From Lonicera japonica (lineage: Eukaryota > Streptophyta > Magnoliopsida > Dipsacales > Caprifoliaceae): a stretch of DNA of 64,000 bases. The notes beneath the pieces are model-generated. The model made no database searches. It was given only the letters and a program-made list of their open reading frames with translations, and was not told the origin of the DNA. The DNA lies in the NCBI GenBank assembly GCA_021464415.1, contig CM038466.1, positions 30,720,833 through 30,784,832 on the forward strand. The letters run 5' to 3'. Both the position numbers and the translations under genes were made by a program. Shown here one piece after another: positions 1 through 9,999 of this stretch. The stretch's first letter is position 1. Every line of letters starts with the position of its first letter.

Positions 1-637
1 TTATTTCCTCTGATAATGACGGTTTTCTCGGGTTTTAACTTCTTTTGGGAAAGTTCGGATCTTGTGTCGGAACTAATTTAATATGAAATTAGAACTTTTG
101 AGGGGAGTTCTATCAGACATATCGCAGTCTATGAAAGAGACAAGATATATTGAATTTTAATTCCTAGATAAGTTCTATCAGTCCGGGTTTTGAAAACAGA
201 ATTTTATCCGGATGATAATATACTTACTCTTCTGGTTTTGTAAATGATTTTTATTAGGGTCTTTTGTTTAGAGAACCGTAGACTATTTATAAGTTGGCAA
301 TAAGTTTATTCAAATAAAATGTTGACAGAACAACGAAAGTAAAACAAGTACGCAGATATCTAATTTTAAATACTAGTAGGGACTTTCTTTACCTTCTCGA
401 GGAGAATAATTAATAAGAAAGAAAATATAATATGGCAGGGAGATCTTCGGCGATAATAATCTTCTCTTCCTTCAAATATTTTTGAGAATTTGATTCCAGA
501 TCCGGGACAGATTCGATGATACTTCAGAAATAAGACGATAGTAGAAAATACTTGATAAAAGAACAGAAAATTAGATTTAAAACTTAGAATTCTTAGATCC
601 CCCAATTGCTGCCCCTGAACCCTTGGGGATGTTGGCC

Positions 638-645
638 TATTTATA
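638..645 (-). promoter_or_regulatory. TATA box of the LTR promoter
   Basis: The minus strand reads TATAAATA here, inside CAGTATAAATAGG, 15 bp downstream (in transcription direction) of the nearest palindrome at 661-672. The same block is kept in the other LTR near 20317-20324. Position within the LTR fits the U3/R boundary. Confidence 0.65.
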
Positions 646-660
646 CTGCTCGGGGAGGAT

Positions 661-846
661 TGTCGCGCGACACTTTCCCAGAAAGGGCAAGTGTCGCGCG
701 ACATGTTGAGCAATGTCGCGCGACAAACGGCTTAAGTGATGTCTTTGACAAACTGATGTGTCAAAGAGTGGATGGTCTGGGTTAGAGGGGTTTGTCGTGC
801 GACATAAGAGAGATTGTTGCACGACATACTGGTTTGTCGTGCGACA
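661..846. promoter_or_regulatory. Array of six 12 bp palindromes in LTR U3
   Basis: Sites are 661-672, 692-703 and 714-725 (all TGTCGCGCGACA), 793-804 and 835-846 (TGTCGTGCGACA) and 815-826 (TGTTGCACGACA). They form two clusters of three. The array lies upstream of the TATA box in the minus-strand direction, where LTR enhancers normally sit. The matching array in the 5' LTR (20339-20524) keeps all six positions with four single-base changes. Binding by a host transcription factor is inference; the repeats are seen directly. Confidence 0.75.
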
Positions 847-1109
847 ATTCCCCTTAAAAATAGGTTTGTTTGGCCAACAAACCCTTTTGGGTCAGTTTCG
901 GGTGTTCGGGTGGGTTTCGGACTCCAAAAACTGTACTTCTCGAAGGTCATTTAGGGTTCTTGCGGGGGTCACGGATCGGGGTGTCTACAGACCCTCTCAA
1001 CTCAAGCTCCTTGCTTGCAAGGAATTGAGGCGACTGGAAGAGATCGTGGTCCATGGCTCCCGCAAGAACTCTAAGGAAGTGTGCGTATGCAAAAAGTGTT
1101 CGTGAATGC

Positions 1110-1740
1110 CTCCGGAGAGGACTTTGTGTTTGGTTTTGCCTTTAGAGAGGGCTTTCGTTACCTCATTGCCTCTTTCGAGGACTTTCATTTGCTCCACTAG
1201 CCTCAGATGGGAGGACTGCCATTTTTCTACTTGCCTCAGGTAGGAGGACTACCATTGTTCCACTTTGACTCTCCGGGAGGGCTTTTGATCTTCTCGCCTC
1301 ATGTGGGAGGACTACCATTGCTACACTTTTGCCTCTCTGGGAGGGCTTTTGATCTTCTCTCCTCATGTGGGAGGACTACCATTGCTACACTTTTGCCTCT
1401 CTGGGAGGGCTTTGGATCTTCTCTCCTCATGTGGGAGGACTACCATTGCTAAACTTTGCCTCTTTGGGAAGACTTTTGATCTTCTCGTCTCATGTGGGAG
1501 GACTACCATTGCTACACTTTGCCTCTCTGAGAGGGCTTTTGATCTACTCGCCTCATGTGGGAGGACTACCATTGCTACACTTTGCCTCTCTGGGAAGGCT
1601 TTTGATCTTCTCGCCTCATGTGGGAGGACTACCATTGCTATACTTTTACCTCTCTAGGAGGGCTTTTGATCTTCTCGCCTCATGTGGGAGGACTACCATT
1701 ACTACACTTTGCCTCTCTGGGAGGGCTTTTGTTATGCTTC
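1110..1740. repeat. 63-64 bp tandem repeat in the 3' region of element 1
   Basis: The word GAGGACTACCATTGC recurs at 1307, 1371, 1435, 1498, 1561, 1624 and 1688, spaced 63 or 64 bp. Less regular copies start near 1110. Each unit is a dimer of two roughly 31 bp halves, one with CCTCTCTGGGAGG and one with CCTCATGTGGGAGG, so every half holds a short inverted repeat. The period close to a multiple of three leaves open frames on both strands, but these are an artefact of repetition. Tandem repeats in the 3' untranslated part are common in Tat elements. Confidence 0.9.
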
Positions 1741-2013
1741 GGTGAATTTGGTTGTCTCTCTTAGACTGCTAGAATGAGAGGGAGAAATTTTGCGAAAGTG
1801 AAAAGAGCTTCTCGGGAGTTTAAGTTCTGTCCGGATGTCCTTTTCCCCGTATTGTTTCTGAATTTTTACTCTTAAAATTTTTTTCGAGGGAGAACACTTC
1901 TTTTTAGAAAGCAGTTTTCAGATCCCTTTTGTTCTTCGCAAAGTGGTGATTCGAAGTTTTCCAAGTCATCTCTTATGTATCGTGCTGAAAAGAAAGTTTG
2001 CATGAAAGGTCAA
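1741..2013. other. Non-coding 3' region of element 1
   Basis: This stretch lies between the tandem repeat and the inserted solo LTR. No reading frame or structure is recognised. It probably joins directly to 3643 in the uninterrupted element. Confidence 0.5.
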
Positions 2014-3642
2014 TGTAGGTCGAAAAATACCCTAGAGGGGGGGGGGGTGAATAGGGTTTTAAAAACTTAATGCGGAATTAAAACGTTTTTAAAATATGTA
2101 AGCAAAGCAACTTAGTTAAATAAGTTTATCAAGGAAAACAATCAATTAAATAATCAATCCCAAGAATAAGCAATAATATAAGCAACTTCAATCAATTAAT
2201 ATAACAAATAAATAAAGAGATTGAGTAAGAAAGATTGAACCAATTTGAAGTCGAAGATTTTTTGTCCACACGGTTCGGCTTATTCCCCTTACTCCGCGCT
2301 CGGTTAGTTCTCCGAGAATTTCCACTATAACCGATCTCCTTCCGGGTGAAGATCAAACCTCTACAAGTGTATTCTTCTCACACACTCTTACAAGTATTAA
2401 AACACCCTCAATACTCTCACAAGAAATCCCTCTTGCTAATCTATGAGATACACCTCTCACAATTATGATTCAAATGAGTTTTGGTGACAAACACCAATGT
2501 AAAATATCTCTCTTGTATATGACAAAATACAAATGAAGCTCACACTAAGAGATATTAAAATTGATCAAAGTATATAGCTCAAAAATAAAAGATTGATCAG
2601 TTAAATGAATTGAATACTTGAATAACTTTGTATATATGTAAAATGAGTTTTTAGAATGATTCAAGTGTGTTAAAACATGTCTAAGACATCATATTTATAG
2701 CTTACAAAATTATATGGCCGTTGGGGATGATTAAGAGAGGTTTTGGCTCCAAGGTATACATTTTCAAACTTTCCAACAGCTAGTTTTGACAAAAACAAAT
2801 TCAAAATTGTTTTGTTAATTTCTCTCAATTAGACCGTTGGATCATTCTCCAATTTTAGTAAAACTTTTCAGGAGATGTTGTCTAACTACTGTAAAAATTT
2901 CAAAATGATCGGAGTTCGGGAAGGCCTCCATTTTACCGTTAGATCAAAACTGGGCAAAAATTGAGCGAATTTTAAACGAAAAATAAAAATATTTTTCCAA
3001 TTTAATAATTTAGTTCCAAATAAAATTCTAATGATTTTTGAACCTCAAATATATGTTTCTAAGATACCCATTTTTATTATAGCTTAAAATATGATCATTT
3101 AAAATTAATATGAATTTATTTTGAAACTCGATTTTTGTAAAATGATGTTTTTCAAATAAATTCAATTTCAAGCTAGTTTAAATCAATCTTTAAAAGATGC
3201 AAGAATATGTTTGAGCTATAGGGATTTGATCAATAAAGTATCTTCACATAAAATCTAAGCACTCACTCCATTTAATGATAATTCGAGTCTTCGCGATGCT
3301 TGATTTTCTTGTGCGTATCTTCACTTGTTTGATGTTCTTGATCCTTTCTTGATTTTGATAACTTGTAGAACATGTGGAGATCATTATTGTGCATAGCTTC
3401 ACTTGCTTGATGATCTAGATCTTTTCTTGGCTTTGTATAGCACATGTATATCACTTGAGTTCATTTCTTGTGAGTAGAGACGTTTGTAAAGCTTGTGTGA
3501 GATTTGCTTCGGTTTGAAGTTACACTTGATCAGAAGATATATCGGTTAAAATGGCTATCATCATTGGAACAACCGAGTTAAATAACACTTTATTAACTTA
3601 TTGTAATTATCAAAATAAGATTAATTGACTTTAAGGTCAACA
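2014..3642. mobile_element. Probable solo LTR inserted in element 1
   Basis: The block starts TGTAGGTCG and ends GGTCAACA, the TG..CA pattern of LTR ends. It is flanked by GTCAA (2009-2013) and ATCAA (3643-3647), a 5 bp target duplication with one mismatch. Its composition is more A/T-rich than the surrounding element and it has no coding frame. Close to the start is CTAGAG followed by a run of about ten G, then TGAATAGG, a theme I associate with plant copia LTRs. Family assignment is uncertain and no second copy lies in the window. Confidence 0.6.
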
Positions 3643-4140
3643 ATCAATCCTTGATCTCTGGTCTTTTTAGTTCTTACATTTTGGTGGGTCCACGTCGTTT
3701 TCTGTTTTTCGATGCCCTTATTTCTCCCTCTTTTGGGAAAGACTTTTCCTGTCCTTCTCTGTTTTTGACTAGGAGTCTTCTTTTATCCCTTTGTCGTGAT
3801 CAGGAGCCTTACTCACCCAAAACGAAGCCCTAAGTCGATTTTGGCCTAGCTGTCACTTTTGGTGTGGCTTTCCCTGTCACTTCACATTTCTGTTTCTTTT
3901 GCTCGTTCTGGGCGCTCATGCGGATTCTTTCTCTTTTCTACTCTTTTAATTTTTTCTATTACCCGTCTTATTCTGATATTGATGATTTCGATTTTTGGGA
4001 GACCAGAGATTCCGTTAATCGATTTTGTTATCGCATTTTCGGAGAGATGACTTGGAAGTCTTTTCCGTGGATTTATCATGAGTGCGGTATATTGGAAAAA
4101 AATTTCAAAAACTGTTTCTTTGAAGCAATCCTATAAGAAA
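3643..4140. repeat. 3' non-coding block shared by elements 1 and 2
   Basis: Around 3800-3900 the sequence (CTTACTCACCCAAAACG, then TTTTGGCCTAGCTGTCAC) matches 21825-21890 in element 2 with scattered differences. It is the best direct evidence outside the 5' end that the two elements are related. No convincing coding frame is present. Confidence 0.6.
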
Positions 4141-4182
4141 AAATATGAGACAAAGGTCAAAAAATCAGGGGAAGGGACAATA

Positions 4183-4243
4183 TGTCGCGCGACACTTCGG
4201 TGGAGGAGAGTTTGTCGCGCGACAAACTGGCCCACTATATAAT
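4183..4243 (+). promoter_or_regulatory. Palindrome pair plus TATA box upstream of antisense gene 1
   Basis: TGTCGCGCGACA occurs at 4183-4194 and 4213-4224, and TATATAAT follows at 4236-4243, 11 bp after the second palindrome. A pyrimidine-rich leader (4255-4320) separates it from the ATG at 4382. The layout copies the LTR promoter on the other strand, where the palindrome-TATA gap is 15 bp. It is therefore a plausible + strand promoter for the antisense gene. Confidence 0.6.
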
Positions 4244-4732
4244 CCCTCTGCTGAGCTCATTCTACCTCATTCTCTCATTTCTCTTTCTCTCTCTAGCCTT
4301 CTTTCTCTCTTTTCTCTAGCGCGGAAGTCCTGCCTTTTTCTCTGCTTTCTTGACCTTTTCGTCTATTTTACCCATACACCGATGGATCCTACACAGCCCG
4401 ATCGTCTTGAAGGTGACCAGGAGGAGGTCACATTTATCGATGCCCAGGGAGTTCTCTGGTGCAACCCTCACCATGATGATTGGGCGGATCTCGACTGGTA
4501 CGGCGAGGACGAGGTGGACCGCGGTTGGGCGGTGGTCTACCGAGATATTACCTAGGCTGCTCCAATCCCGGATGTTCCTTGGCTCTTGATGGAGCCTGTT
4601 TCTCATGAGATCCGTCGACGGTCTCTGTTATATTTTCTTGAAGTTCTTTCCTTTCGCGTATTTATTTGTTCTATTATTTCTGTCGTTTCCTGCATGTATT
4701 TAAACAATTCTTATGTTAGTATGCATGTCTGC

Positions 4733-5040
4733 CTAGAAATAACGTCCGATTTAGTGAACACATACTTTTACTTGTGATACGCTTTAGGTTTAGAAAATTA
4801 CATAATTTACTCCCATAACTTAATAACTCTCATAATTACACCAAAGTACCCTCAGGTTTTGAAAATTACATAATTTACCCCTATAGCCCTATATCTCTCA
4901 TAATTAAAACAAAATACCCTCAGATTTAAAAAATTACATAATTTACCCTTATAATCCTATATCTCTCATAATTGCACCAAAATACCCTTAGGTTTATAAA
5001 ATTACATAATTTACCCTTATAATCCTATCTGTGCTTTAGT
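4733..5040. repeat. 68 bp tandem repeat in intron 1 of antisense gene 1
   Basis: The word CATAATTTAC recurs at 4801, 4869, 4937 and 5005, exactly 68 bp apart. About four copies lie inside the first intron, which ends at CTCTTTTCAG (5100). The array may be an insertion or local expansion; it is far more A/T-rich than the exons. Confidence 0.85.
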
Positions 5041-6622
5041 CTTTGCATTTTATCTGCTGATTGTTGCTAATGTTATTTTATGTCTTCTTTCTCTTTTCAG
5101 AGTTGGTTCGTGGCTTATACCCGACTGGGTCGCGCCCAGGTGGATCTCCTCGTTGAGAACGATGATCAGTTTCCCCTTCTCCGCCGATTCATCGTGGGGA
5201 TCTATAGAGCTCCTTATGTATATCGGACCCGGGAGACTAGAGCTGCTGCGGTCCATGACCTATTGGAGGAGCATGTAAGTATTTTAATATTCTTTATTTT
5301 CAATAAATGAATAGTAAAATAAAATAAAAATAACTAAAATGAAATTTGTTCTTTTGTTCAGATTGAGTGGGCCCCCTAGGGTGATCTAGGTCTCCACTTC
5401 GGGTATGGTCGTGCTTTGACCGTCTCGAGGACCAGGCGGCTGATTAGGGACGAGTATGGCCTCCATTTCTATTTGGGCGAAAGAGTTATCCGCCAGCATA
5501 CACCGGCCCAGTGGCCTCGGGTTCCACTATTCCCACCGATTCTGATGAGGCGGACGGGTGAGATCGACCCCGTGAAGGTGCAGGCTCTGGTGGACGGACT
5601 TGGTTTCCAGAAATTCATTGAGGAGGGAGACTATGCTGCTTTCGCTGCCCATTACTTGATGAGGGAGCGGAAGGGGACTCAGGGACGAGTCTTCTATGAG
5701 AGGTACCGGGCGTTAGGAGGCGATCCTAACTACATACGAGGACAGACTCATCTGTCTAGGACGGTCCCTGGTCATCTGCCACCTATCCCCGATAAGAGGG
5801 ACAATATTCTTGATTTCAATGATGAGGACCCCGAGGGGGAGAGGGGTATTCCTGCTGCTGCCGAAGGTAGAGATGATAGACCCAAGGGAGGCGAAGGAGG
5901 TGGGGCAGCGGCGGTTCCAGAGCAGCCGCCTCAGACGACGCCTATGGAGGAGCAACGTACTGAGGGTTTCGAGTTTCCTACCGGTCCGTCGATATCTCTA
6001 GGGGTCGTTTTTGATGATGCTGAGGCTGCTAAGAGAGGGGGAGCAGATTTTTCTGAGCGGTCCTGCGAGCCTGAGGACTTCGGGGCCGATTATGAGCAGT
6101 TTGGACGGACCCCTCCTACCTCTGCGGCCACTCCTTCTAGTGGGGTCCCTCCTCTGAGAGCGACTGCCATTGTGGATCCTCCGGGTGTTCGCACTTATGC
6201 CACACTCACCCCTCTTCCATCGACTGCCATGCGCCCTCCGGCCCAATCTCCTGGTCTCGGTGGTTCTTCTTCTTGGCCTCTCCTATTTCCGATCCGTGAG
6301 GAGGGTGGGTCTACTTCTGTGGTGGTGCCGGCGGGTTAGTCTGCCCCTTTGGTTGACATCCCATCTCTTCCTCGGGACATCACTTACGTTGGCACTGGTC
6401 TTCGTCACTATACCGTCCCCGAGTACCCCTTGCCCGAGGATACTTTTGACTACCTGGGCGGTCACGTAGGTGACAAGGTACGTCCCTTCATTTTTGTTCT
6501 CTGCCATTCTTTTGTTTATTATTTAAAATGTGCTAATTCTCTTCCTTTTGCCTTTTGCAGCGGGTGAGTGTTCGTGCAACGGACTCGAGGGCCCTTCAGG
6601 CCCAGTACCTCTACAACTGGAA

Positions 6623-9223
6623 TGTAACACCCCGTGTTGATATTAATGTTAAGTATGTTGTATTAGGTTTCTTTATACTCGTGTAAGTGATCTTTTAGTG
6701 ATTCGGGTGGTCCGAATTAATTTCGGTTGGTAAATAGGAAGTTTTGGGTTCTTTGTGATTCGTTAATTTAAGCTAACTTTGGGCTATCATAATTCCTCCG
6801 TTACTTATCCGATTGAAGTTTTGCTCGCGATTGTGTCTAGTATTTGCATCATTCTACAACTTTTGTGTTTTTTCCGAAAGCTAATTCGCACTCCTCGTGG
6901 GTCAAAACAGGGCGCGAAGTAGGCGCGTCGCTAAATTCTGATGGTTTGATAGCGTTCGGCAGAGCGCTGTCTTCGGTGAATTTCTGGAAAAAATGAGTCC
7001 ATAATTTGGGAAAACTTCTTCTTAGGAAGTTGTAGACCTTTGAATAACCTTTCCGTTCATATAAAGAACACCTCAATCGGAGTTCCGAGTCAAAAGTTAT
7101 GGCCAAAACAAAAACAGTGCTCTAGAACCAAAAAATTTGCGCGAGTTATTGTAGCAACCGACTTAAAGTCGGTTTTAGCTCGTTTTAAGCCATTTTCCAA
7201 CCATTTTTGAACTAGCCACTTCCACTAAACTCTAGAAGGTTCTAGAGAGACAAAGATAGGTGTTTTTGAGCGTCTCTTACCTATTTTCAGTCCCGATCGA
7301 AGGATTAAACATCGAAAAACATCCGAAACACCTCCTAGCTTCCTATTCATCATCTTCTACCTTGAGGGTTCTTTGGGGAAGGCTTGAAGCATAAAATTTC
7401 TTTCTTCTTTCTCACTCATAAATCGAGGTAGGGGTTTATATGCTTTTAAACTTGAAATTTTGGCCTTATTTCATGAATATCATCATGGTTTCATTTCATT
7501 TGTCTTAGTTATCTAAAGCATGGCTTATAACATGATGTTTTATGATTAAGAAAGATTTAAAAGTGAAGTATCAAGTATGTATTTTAAAATATAGTTTAAT
7601 ATCTAACTTATGGCTTTGGAATTACCTAAAAAGGATAAGGAATGATTTTTTGGTGAATTTTACAAGATTGGTGTGTGGTATTGATTCCTACGTGGGAATC
7701 TTGAATATTTTCTTAAATATTCCAAAGTCCACTCCATAATTTGAGTAAATTCATTTGGTCAATGAATTGGGTTACTATGTTAATATTTGATGATTAAGAA
7801 TTTTAATTAAGTTATTATTGGAAGATATTTAATGAGGATGATGATGTTTTATGATTCATAAAACCATGAGCATGTGATTTGTAACAAGATATGCCATTTG
7901 AACTTAACATTTATGTAATATAGACTTGTGAGTGATGTTCCTTAGATATACATGCTTGACGATATTCAAATGGATTTGTAAATGGATTATGTATATACTA
8001 AGGAACATGGATACATCATAAATGAAGTTTAAGTGGCATGTGTTGTTTTTAGTTGTCATAAAGAGCATGTATGCATGTTGTGCATCATTTTTGTGTCAAC
8101 TGCAATCTTGAAGATTCTTCAGCAAGCTTGAATTCCCTTATAGCCTACCGAATGGGCATTTATCTCTTATCATGATGCTGAGAGCTCATTTATATATATA
8201 TATATATGTTCGGAGGTTACATGTCATGGAAAATTCATGGAAGCTTCATTTTTATTTTGATATTGTCTTATCGGATATGATTGGTTGATTGATCTCTTGG
8301 AAATGATTGTACTTGGTCGTGGATGACCAAGGGTGATGTGAATATCTGTTTTCATAGTGCTTGCCGGGATGGGAAAAATAGGCAGGGCCCGGTGCCCTTG
8401 GGTTGAAAAGCCTTAAACCCCTGGGGGAGCAATGTTTGGCCGCCTATAAGCCACCGGTGTGGAGTCCGGGAACCTAGGCAAATTGGCAAGGCACTATAGT
8501 TTGGTTGTTATCAATGCTTATATTGGATCGGAATGATTGGTCCCAGGACTACTGCTATCTATATTCATATGGGATCTGGATAATTGATCCCAGGGTATCA
8601 GCTTGATAATTCGACATCTCGGTGGCATGGAAATATACTTACAGCTCAGGCTCTCTACGGTATGGTAATCGATTGACACGGGAGGTAAATTGCATTACCA
8701 CGTGCATGCGTAGTCAATTGATGAACATGGTTCTTGTTGATACTAATGAATTACACGTGGTTTGAAAGATATGTTTATAAACCTGTTTTTTTGAATATAT
8801 GCCCTTCAACCCCCCTACTGAGCTGTGAGCTCACCCCGTTTTCTAACTATTACAGGTAGACAGGGGACGTGTGATGTTAATGAGACGGCGGGTTCGGGAT
8901 CGAAATAGAAAGCTCTAATACGGATTCATCAATTTGTTGTGTATATGTTATCTTGGGAAGCCTCGGCTAGCCCGAAGTGTTATATATTGCTTGAACTTAT
9001 TTAATTGGTTTTGTGTAACGGCTGTATGCATGTATACATGTTTATGTACGGTAATATCATCATCAGTACGATTATGAAAATATTGTTAACACGCATGATA
9101 TTACTATTTGAATTTCTTTATGTATTTACATATATACCCATTTTAGTCAATCTAAGATGGGTTAGTAACACTTCAGGTCTTAATTATGGGTGTTGTCCTG
9201 TATATTAAGGCGGGGGTGTTACA
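6623..9223. mobile_element. 2.6 kb solo LTR (Tekay/Del-chromovirus-like) inside exon 4 of antisense gene 1
   Basis: The block begins TGTAACACCCCG and ends CGGGGGTGTTACA. It is flanked on both sides by the identical 5 bp TGGAA (6618-6622 and 9224-9228), a perfect target duplication. Removing the insertion plus one copy of TGGAA restores an open frame through exon 4. Long LTRs of 2-4 kb with TGTAACACC..GGTGTTACA ends are typical of the Tekay/Del clade of plant chromoviruses; I place it there from end sequence and length only. No coding region is present, so it is a solo LTR left by recombination. The short frames inside it are not genes. Confidence 0.88.
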
Positions 9224-9535
9224 TGGAACCTCCTCCAATTCGTCAGTCGAGACCCCACGACGTACATGCGTGACTATCAGAGGGCAATCGACGTGTCTCT
9301 ACGGGTAGATGACCCTCTGTCCTCCTCTCGCGTTCGGACGGAGTCTCGGAGGAGCAGTAGCCGGACCTCCAGGCGCTCACGGTCTTCAGTGATTCGCCCC
9401 ACGGCTCTGGTTCAGTCGATGGGGCCCTCTCAGGCAGCAGTTCCCTCTCGTTCGGATGTCCTAGTGGTCGATCCTATTCCCGAGGAGGGTTCGGGTGATA
9501 GCGGGACCCTGTCGAAGCGCGCTAGGGTAGACTAG

Positions 9536-9882
9536 TTTTTTTCTTTCTTGCATTTTAGTTAGCTTCAAACAGATATATAGGTTTATTTTTAGACATCAGA
9601 CAAAGATTTTGTTAGTAGTTCTTTAGTTTTGAAAATTATTTTTTATTGGATTTATGAAAATCTTTATTTGTGCCGGTGACATATATTTATTCCCTATTTG
9701 TGATGAAAGATTTAAATAATTACATGAATCAGTAAATTTAGGAGCCATACCTTGTGATGCGGTGGTACTTAGAGTCCTTGTAAAAGAATAGAGTGAGCAC
9801 AATGCATACAAAAAGTGATTTTTTTGGCAAAAATGACTCTTATGTGTAAGAAAGGCAAAAAACAGGGTACATGATATAGGAT
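9536..9882. other. Spacer between the two antisense genes
   Basis: This A/T-rich stretch lies between the stop of antisense gene 1 and the palindromes ahead of antisense gene 2. It would hold the 3' UTR of the first gene. I see no other feature. Confidence 0.5.
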
Positions 9883-9926
9883 TGTCGCGCGACAATCCCT
9901 CTTGGATATAGGTTTGTCGTGCGACA
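9883..9926 (+). promoter_or_regulatory. Palindrome pair upstream of antisense gene 2
   Basis: TGTCGCGCGACA lies at 9883-9894 and TGTCGTGCGACA at 9915-9926, 73 bp before the ATG at 10000. The motif is the one in the LTR and ahead of antisense gene 1. No TATA box is evident after it; a short pyrimidine-rich leader (9955-9995) follows. Confidence 0.55.
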
Positions 9927-9999
9927 AACAGGTACATGACCCTCTTTTTTACTATCAATACATCCATCTTCCTTCCTTTATCCTCACACCTTTCCCAAA

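Larger units (their letters stand above)
1..989 (-). repeat. 3' LTR of element 1 (partial)
   Basis: This segment aligns almost end to end with 19660-20667. Both copies stop at the same bases (GTGTCTACA), after which the flanks diverge. Read on the minus strand the LTR therefore starts TGTAGACACC. The first roughly 540 bp of the + strand form lie outside the window. Relative to the other copy it lacks a short stretch near 500-510. Bases just beyond 989 read, on the minus strand, GAGAGGGTC, a weak polypurine tract immediately before the LTR as expected for the 3' end. Confidence 0.88.
4382..9535 (+). pseudogene. Antisense gene 1 of element 1: broken multi-exon gene of unknown function
   Basis: One frame can be followed through four exons with consensus junctions: exon 1 from ATG 4382 to about 4642 or 4657, exon 2 5101-5274, exon 3 5362-6477, exon 4 6561-6622 joined to 9229-9535. 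Acceptors TTTTCAG, TTGTTCAG and TTTTGCAG and donors GTAAGT and GTACGT are clear; all introns are phase 0. The product would be about 640 residues. Its start is acidic, the middle is rich in Pro and Ser, and a basic Ser/Arg stretch (about 9345-9390) and a KRARV tail look like nuclear targeting signals. It is broken by in-frame TAG at 4553, 5377 and 6337 and by the solo LTR at 6623-9223. I do not recognise the family. Its place, antisense between integrase and 3' LTR, matches extra ORFs described for Tat elements. Confidence 0.6.

Noticed and set aside
366..1105. Open frames within the LTR on both strands
   Set aside because: They contain the palindromes translated (VARQ and VVRQ-like words), lie in U3 and R, and are not conserved in the other LTR.
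1163..1745. Several overlapping open frames on both strands
   Set aside because: They arise because the 63-64 bp tandem repeat has few stops; peptides repeat with the DNA and frames change with each 64 bp unit.
3272..3833. Small frames in and beside the first solo LTR
   Set aside because: They have no family resemblance and cross the LTR boundary.
6849..7106. 85-codon frame inside the chromovirus-like solo LTR
   Set aside because: The position is LTR sequence; no homology is recognised and there are no coding neighbours.
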